A DNA stretch of 10,424 bases, from NCBI GenBank assembly GCA_030533035.1, contig JAUNJW010000053.1:1-10424 (forward strand), given 5' to 3'. Below the pieces are notes generated by a model. The model ran no database searches. It was given only the letters and a program-made list of their open reading frames with translations, and had not been told where the DNA came from. A program made the position numbers and the translations under genes. Shown here in pieces: positions 5,645-10,424 of this stretch. The first letter of the stretch is position 1. Each line of letters opens with the position of its first letter. This stretch comes from Erysipelotrichaceae bacterium. Its GTDB lineage: Bacteria; Bacillota_I; Bacilli_A; Erysipelotrichales; Erysipelotrichaceae.

Positions 5645-8600
5645 AATATGTCATTATCGGCGGCGGCATTGCCGGCGTCAGCGCCGCGGAAACGATCCGG
5701 GCGAATTCCTCTGAAGCAGAGATCTGCATTCTCGAAGCGGGAGAAGAAAAACCATATCTGCGTCCCCTTCTCTCCAAGACGGACATCAAATACCTCAATG
5801 CCGGAAACATCGGCCTGCATTCCGCACAGTGGTATGAAAGAAAAAAGATTCAGCTGCGCACGGGCTGTGCTGTCACCGCGGTCAATGCGGATGAGCATTT
5901 TGTGACATGCCGGGACGGCAGCCGGATTCAATATGACAAACTGATTTATGCGGCCGGCGCTACACCGGCGGTTCCCCCGATTCCCGGCGCGGATCTTGCG
6001 GGTGTGCATACCGTGCGCACAATCGCCGATATGAAAAAGATCCACCGTGATATTGTTTTTGCCGAAAGTGCGGTCGTGATCGGCGGCGGTGTGATCGGTG
6101 TGGAGCTGGCGGAAGAACTGAAAACTGCCGGCGTGAATGTGACGGTGCTCGAACTGGCGCCGAAGCTGCTCGGCCGCTTTCTGGATGATGAAAGCGCCGC
6201 TGTGTTCAGAAACCGCCTGGAAGCCCAGGGAATCCACAGCCATACAAGTGTATCCGGCATCGTGATCGAAGCCGGTGAGAACGGACGTGTCAGCACTGTC
6301 ACCGCAAAGATCTCAGAGGAAAGCTGTTCCTTCCCGGCGGATCTGGTGATCCTTTCCTGCGGCATCCGGGCTGATGTGAAGCTGCTGCAGGAAGCAGGCG
6401 CGGAATGCGGCCGCGGCGTGACTGTCAGTCAGGCGATGGAAACGACTCTTCCGGATGTCCTGGCTGCCGGCGACTGCATCCAGTGGACTCCCAATCCCGG
6501 TCTCTGGAATTTTGCCGCACAGAGCGGTATCATTGCCGGCCTCAGCGCTGTTTACGGTCCCGGATCGGAAGAAGTCAGGAATGCCCGGTTATACAATGGC
6601 GGCGAACTGATCTTCTCCGGAAAACATATATTTGTGTATTCCTTTGGCGATATAACCGGTGAAGGAATCAAAACCGAATTTAAGCCTGACGGCCGGATTC
6701 ACTATCAGGTCAACCGGCTGAATGCTGACCAGCCGTATGAAAAACGCTTTTATGATGGCGATACACTGAAAGGCGCCATCCTCATCGACGCCCCGGCGAA
6801 TCTCGGTGAAATCCGCGAAGCGCTCTGGGGACGCCTCGGCATGGCACCCGGAGCATCTGAAAGACAGCTGCCGAGATCCGTGTTCCTCGCCGCTTCGGAA
6901 TTCTTTGCGGACAGGGAAAAAGCACTTGAACTGATGAAACTGCTGCCGGAATGGTCAGAACATTCCGAAGAAGAATGGCGGCTCGAATATGATTACCTAT
7001 TCCGCGGCTGCGACGCCGATTTCAAACCGTCGCTGTGGGCTTCGGTCTGTTTTGATGAGCGCGTCCTGTGCAACCAGACAACCCTGGAAGTGATCAAAAG
7101 ATACTATGCCGACGGCTACCGCCCCATCCGCATGGAAGGCAATCCGCCGGATTATATCGGCGAACAGTACCGCTGTCTCTACTATCTGACCTGTGCCGGC
7201 CTGCATAAGCACATCGATGAATTTGCGGATGACTATACCCTTGAAAACCAGAGGGTGCTGCTCAGGGAAATGAAAAAACGCGGTACCTTCGGGGCTTTCA
7301 CTGCCGTCTGCGATCATCTGCTTCAAGTCCTCGGCGGCAGGAGCGACAGTTCCCTTTCCTCGTTTGCCAAAGCGCTCGGCATTGAAAACAGAACCGCAGA
7401 GCTATGGCAGATTCTTAAACCGGCAGCGGAAGAGTTCAGCGATATTGCCGAAGACGGACCTGCCCCTGCCATTGCGCTGGAAGAGCCAAGGGTCATCCTG
7501 AGCGGCGGCGGCAACAACTGCGGCGGCAAGTGTGTGATCCGGCCGACCGTGCAGGAAGGCTGCATCCTGAAGATCGAATCCGACCTGTCAGGCAACGATC
7601 CCCAGATCCGCGCCTGTGTCAGAGGCCGCGGCTACAGGAAGACATTCCTGGCCCCGGAACGGCTGCGCTATCCCATGAAGCGTGTCGGTGAGCGCGGCAG
7701 CGGAAAATTCCGGCGGATCACCTGGCAGCAGGCAGCGGACGAAATCTCTGAGCAGTGGAGCCGCATCCGCGATACCTACGGACCGGGTTCACGCTATGTC
7801 AACTACGCGACCGGCATCACCGGCGTTATGCGGCCTACCGTGCTTGCAAAGCGCCTGCTGGCGGCTGACGGCGGCTATCTGGAATCCTATGGCAGCTACA
7901 GTGCCGCCTGCGCTTCCTACATTGCCCCTTATATTTTCGGCGATGTGTTTTTCGGAAACAGCCCGGCTGACATCCTGAACACAAACCTGGTCATCTTCTG
8001 GGGCGACAATTCCACCGAAACCATTTTCGGATCAGAAAGAAATTACTATCTTTCAAAGCTGAAGGAAAAGAAGATCCGTATCATTGCCATCGATCCCCGC
8101 CTCTCCCAGACCGCCATTGCGTATGCGGATGAGTGGATTCCGGTCCGGCCGTCTTCCGACGCGGCTCTGGCGGACGCCATGGCCTATACGATCTTCTCGG
8201 AAGGCCTGCAGGATCAGAACTATATGGATAAATACTGCATCGGCTTTGATGAAGACCATATGCCGGAAGGCGTCGGGCCGGATGAAAGCTACCGCAGCTA
8301 TCTCTTCGGCCGCCAGGACGGCATTGAGCGCACACCGGAATGGGCTGAACCGCTCACCGGCATACCGGCGGAAAAAATCCGCAGCCTGGCCCGTGAATTC
8401 GCTGCCGCAAAACCGGCCTGCATTATCAGCGGCTACGGCATCCAGCGGACCGGAAACGGCGAACAGGCAGTCAAGGGAATCGCCACCCTGGCGGCGATGA
8501 CCGGAAATATCGGCATCCCCGGCGGCAATGCCGGCGGCTGCGGCATGACCCGTGAACATGCCGGACCTGCCCTTGCCATGCCGCCCATCGCCAATCCGTA

Positions 8601-9705
8601 CAAGGGATCGATCTCGATTTTCCTGTGGACAAAGGCAATCGAGCACGGAGCAGAGATGACTGCCCGCAATGACCGAGTCCACGGCATGGATCAGCTGAGC
8701 GCCAATGTCCGGATGATCCTGAACCTGGCCGGCAACACGCTGATCAACCAGCATTCCAACATCGCCGACACAATGCGGATCCTGAAAGATGATTCGAAGT
8801 GCCAGCTGATCGTCTGTTCGGATATCTTCATGACGCCGAGCGCCCGCTGGGGGGATTATGTTCTTCCGGGCACATCGGTCTTCGAGACTGACAACATGAA
8901 CGCGCCATGGCGCGGGGGCAACTATCTCCTGCGCAACAACAAGGTCATTGAACCGCTTTTCGGTTCAATGTTCGAGTGGGAATGGCTCAAGGCCGTCGCG
9001 GAAAATCTCGGTCTTTACGACACATTCACAGCCGGGCATCCCGAGGCGGACTACTGGCTGCGTGCGACCTATGACGCATTGCGGAAAAAGGAACCGGAAC
9101 TGCCGGATTATGATACCTTCTCCGCCCTCGGCGGCTGGCAGTATAAAGAGCCGAAGACATACATTGCCTTCGAGGAACAGATCCGCGATCCTGAACACCA
9201 TCCGTTCAGAACGCCGAGCGGAAAGATCGAGATCTTCTCCAAAACACTGTATGACATGCACCTGGAGGACGTCCCGGCCGTGACCCGCTATATTTCCTGT
9301 CCGGAAGGACCGGATGATCCTCTTCAGAAGGAATTCCCGCTGCAGCTCATCGGCTGGCATACAAGAAGGCGCACCCATTCAATGCATGACAACAATGAAT
9401 GGCAGGATGAAGTTGAAAAGCCGGGTCTCTGGATCCATCCGGAAGACGCCGCCGCAAGAGGAATCGCCGACGGCGATGAGGTACGCGTTTACAATAAGCG
9501 CGGTACTGTCATCATTCCGGCAGTGGTCACAGCCAGGATCATGCGCGGTGTCGTGGCAATGTCCCAGGGCGGCTGGTATACGCCGGATGAGAAAGGCATT
9601 GACCGCCGCGGTTCGATCAATGTGCTGACCAGTTCCGCTTATCCCACCCCGCTGGCCAAAGGCAATCCCCAGCACACCAATCTTGTGGAAGTCGCAAAAG
9701 CCTGA
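5635..9705 (+). CDS. Three-module fusion: NAD(P)H/FAD reductase, TorD-like chaperone, DmsA-like molybdopterin oxidoreductase
   Basis: A continuous 1,356-residue frame. Module 1 (about 1-400) is a pyridine-nucleotide-disulfide-family flavoprotein, like the NirB N-terminus: FAD loop GGGIAG (9-14), NAD(P)H loop GGGVIG (150-155), second FAD motif AAGD (277-280), then a dimerisation-type region. Module 2 (about 415-580) matches TorD/DmsD chaperones: EYDYLFRG (451-458), SVCFDER, and PPDYIGEQY (504-512), the counterpart of the family's PDHIG.E motif. Module 3 (about 615-1356, the usual DmsA length) has cluster cysteines C629, C633 and C661, YPMKRVG, the YGSYS segment with S756 as likely Mo ligand, and the C-terminal dinucleotide-binding domain ending PTPLAKGNPQHTNL. 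The usual first cluster cysteine is replaced by glycine (G625). No Tat signal is present, and the chain begins directly with FAD-fold strand 1, preceded by AAGGCGGA. I infer a cytosolic NAD(P)H-driven reductase of an S-oxide, N-oxide or similar acceptor; the direction and substrate are unproven. Confidence 0.85.
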   Translation: MAVKYVIIGGGIAGVSAAETIRANSSEAEICILEAGEEKPYLRPLLSKTDIKYLNAGNIGLHSAQWYERKKIQLRTGCAVTAVNADEHFVTCRDGSRIQYDKLIYAAGATPAVPPIPGADLAGVHTVRTIADMKKIHRDIVFAESAVVIGGGVIGVELAEELKTAGVNVTVLELAPKLLGRFLDDESAAVFRNRLEAQGIHSHTSVSGIVIEAGENGRVSTVTAKISEESCSFPADLVILSCGIRADVKLLQEAGAECGRGVTVSQAMETTLPDVLAAGDCIQWTPNPGLWNFAAQSGIIAGLSAVYGPGSEEVRNARLYNGGELIFSGKHIFVYSFGDITGEGIKTEFKPDGRIHYQVNRLNADQPYEKRFYDGDTLKGAILIDAPANLGEIREALWGRLGMAPGASERQLPRSVFLAASEFFADREKALELMKLLPEWSEHSEEEWRLEYDYLFRGCDADFKPSLWASVCFDERVLCNQTTLEVIKRYYADGYRPIRMEGNPPDYIGEQYRCLYYLTCAGLHKHIDEFADDYTLENQRVLLREMKKRGTFGAFTAVCDHLLQVLGGRSDSSLSSFAKALGIENRTAELWQILKPAAEEFSDIAEDGPAPAIALEEPRVILSGGGNNCGGKCVIRPTVQEGCILKIESDLSGNDPQIRACVRGRGYRKTFLAPERLRYPMKRVGERGSGKFRRITWQQAADEISEQWSRIRDTYGPGSRYVNYATGITGVMRPTVLAKRLLAADGGYLESYGSYSAACASYIAPYIFGDVFFGNSPADILNTNLVIFWGDNSTETIFGSERNYYLSKLKEKKIRIIAIDPRLSQTAIAYADEWIPVRPSSDAALADAMAYTIFSEGLQDQNYMDKYCIGFDEDHMPEGVGPDESYRSYLFGRQDGIERTPEWAEPLTGIPAEKIRSLAREFAAAKPACIISGYGIQRTGNGEQAVKGIATLAAMTGNIGIPGGNAGGCGMTREHAGPALAMPPIANPYKGSISIFLWTKAIEHGAEMTARNDRVHGMDQLSANVRMILNLAGNTLINQHSNIADTMRILKDDSKCQLIVCSDIFMTPSARWGDYVLPGTSVFETDNMNAPWRGGNYLLRNNKVIEPLFGSMFEWEWLKAVAENLGLYDTFTAGHPEADYWLRATYDALRKKEPELPDYDTFSALGGWQYKEPKTYIAFEEQIRDPEHHPFRTPSGKIEIFSKTLYDMHLEDVPAVTRYISCPEGPDDPLQKEFPLQLIGWHTRRRTHSMHDNNEWQDEVEKPGLWIHPEDAAARGIADGDEVRVYNKRGTVIIPAVVTARIMRGVVAMSQGGWYTPDEKGIDRRGSINVLTSSAYPTPLAKGNPQHTNLVEVAKA

Positions 9706-9739
9706 GCGGACCGTCCGCCTGAAACAATCTGATTCATGA

Positions 9740-9798
9740 AAAGGATCCTGCTCTCACGTGATGAGACAGGATCCTTTCAGTTTTATATCTTTTTTTTC
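9740..9798. terminator. Strong hairpin terminator between convergent genes
   Basis: AAAGGATCCTG (9740-9750) pairs with CAGGATCCTTT (9767-9777); inside it TCTCA (9752-9756) pairs with TGAGA (9762-9766) around a 5-base loop. On the plus strand it is followed by TTTTATATCTTTTTTTT, a good U-tract for the reductase operon. On the minus strand it is followed by a short TTTT, so it may also terminate the convergent 9803-10303 unit. Confidence 0.85.
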
Positions 9799-9802
9799 AG
9801 AA

Positions 9803-10303
9803 TTAATCTGCAGGATCTTCAACCGTGATGGTTTTCAGATATCTGACCTGCCTCTTTGCGTTGGAATCACCGTAGACAACCAGCTGGGCGCCCTGGCCGC
9901 CGTCAATGCCTTCGATCATTTCACCGTCACAGATTACAGCTGCATAAACTTTGCCTGCTGTCATGATTTCCGCGCCGGTCAGATCCGCCGTGTAATTGTC
10001 TTCTGAAACAGCTGTGATCTTTGTGTCTTCTTTGATCCCGATTCCTTTGCCGCTGAGCAGTTCACAGAGTTCTGCGCCCTGATATTCATGGTTTGAGATT
10101 TCTCCTTTGCCGTTGACGATTTCTCCGGTAAACTCCGTCTTTTTCAGGTCTTCCCAGCTGACAGTGACTGTTTTGGTGCCGTTCTCTATGATCAGACCGG
10201 ATTGATCCGGAGCACTGCCTCTGACATTCACTGCCAGTATGACGGCAATGATGATGAGAACGGCAGCGGCAGCCGCCAGGATATATCTGGATTTTTTGTT
10301 CAT
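9803..10303 (-). CDS. Membrane-anchored protein with a SUOX-fold-like (oxidoreductase molybdopterin-binding-like) domain
   Basis: A 166-residue protein with one N-terminal membrane segment (about residues 7-27, YILAAAAAVLIIIAVILAV), then an exported domain. The exported part follows the pattern of the sulfite oxidase/YedY-type fold seen in short Bacillota proteins: a strand with WEDLKK, then NHEYQGAELCELLSGKGI, TKITAVSEDNYTADLTG, AAVICDGEMIEG, and QLVVYGDS with a final RYLKTITV. It is far shorter than catalytic members and shows no clear counterpart of the molybdenum-ligating cysteine, so cofactor binding is doubtful. Translation may start from AGGGG about 8 bases upstream of the ATG. The gap to the upstream membrane-protein gene is 28 bases, so the two are probably one operon. 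It faces the reductase operon convergently; a shared role in redox metabolism is only an inference. Confidence 0.6.
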   Translation of the reverse strand: MNKKSRYILAAAAAVLIIIAVILAVNVRGSAPDQSGLIIENGTKTVTVSWEDLKKTEFTGEIVNGKGEISNHEYQGAELCELLSGKGIGIKEDTKITAVSEDNYTADLTGAEIMTAGKVYAAVICDGEMIEGIDGGQGAQLVVYGDSNAKRQVRYLKTITVEDPAD

Positions 10304-10331
10304 ATTCTTTCCCCTTTTTCTTTCTGAAGGC

Positions 10332-10424
10332 TCAGTACAGCGGCCGGATTCTTCTGAAGATGAATGATGCCATAAGACCGCAGAGACCGCCGCTGATCAG
10401 AGCGATCAGCAGATACAGCGCCAG
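10332..10424 (-). CDS. C-terminal end of an integral membrane protein (partial)
   Basis: The last 30 codons are visible on the minus strand: LALYLLIALISGGLCGLMASF then a basic tail FRRIRPLY and a stop. A transmembrane helix with small residues followed by positive charges is typical of the cytoplasmic end of ECF-type substrate-binding (S) components and of Gx-type transporters. The visible part is too short to choose a family. It runs off the right edge, and the 28-base gap suggests co-transcription with the 9803-10303 gene. Confidence 0.65.
   Translation of the reverse strand: MALYLLIALISGGLCGLMASFIFRRIRPLY

Noticed and set aside
8053-8754. Minus-strand open frame of 233 codons inside the reductase fusion
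   Set aside because: It is antisense to the strongly conserved molybdopterin domain, and its composition is typical of a shadow frame; no start signal is visible.
9706-9718. Small palindrome GCGGAC-C-GTCCGC right after the fusion stop codon
   Set aside because: It could fold only into a 5-bp stem with a 3-base loop and has no U-tract. The strong terminator 20 bases further on makes a separate role unnecessary.

Overview
The window looks like a metagenome-derived stretch from a mid-GC member of the Bacillota, possibly host-associated. The lineage is an inference: genes have strong AAGGAG-type ribosome binding sites, the secreted protein has a Gram-positive style signal peptide, intergenic promoters are AT-rich, and the proteins resemble those of gut anaerobes (Erysipelotrichales-like is a guess). 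No RNA gene, IS element, integrase or CRISPR array was seen.

Layout, left to right. (1) Positions 1 to about 143 are about 70% GC and, on the minus strand, encode a piece of a membrane transporter resembling NCS1/CytX permeases. This piece joins the rest of the window inside a Pro/Thr-repeat tract and is probably from another genome, either by assembly chimerism or recombination. (2) Positions 113-3516 on the minus strand hold one large secreted, beta-rich surface protein of about 1,130 residues. It is split in two by an apparent single-base frameshift at 2608-2613, and its C-terminus is lost at the chimeric junction. (3) Positions 3517-3714 form a divergent promoter region with a perfect 7-3-7 inverted repeat and a hairpin-rich leader. 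(4) Positions 3715-4976 on the plus strand hold a class I SAM-dependent methyltransferase and a small protein resembling the C-terminal module of some ADP-ribosylglycohydrolases. (5) Positions 4977-5158 form a regulatory region with two perfect palindromes. (6) Positions 5159-9705 hold a two-gene overlapping operon: a four-cluster DmsB-like ferredoxin subunit, then a 1,356-residue protein. (7) A hairpin terminator at 9740-9798 separates this operon from a convergent minus-strand pair: a membrane-anchored SUOX-fold-like protein and the tail of a membrane protein.

The centrepiece is the 5159-9705 operon. The large protein reads continuously as an NAD(P)H/FAD pyridine-nucleotide-disulfide-type reductase (about residues 1-400), a TorD/DmsD-type molybdoenzyme chaperone (about 415-580), and a DmsA-like molybdopterin oxidoreductase (about 615-1356). 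With the 16-cysteine partner it could be a complete soluble electron path: NAD(P)H to FAD to [4Fe-4S] clusters to molybdenum. No Tat signal or membrane anchor is visible in the sequence. I infer a cytoplasmic reductase of an S-oxide, N-oxide or oxyanion. The substrate cannot be read from the sequence.
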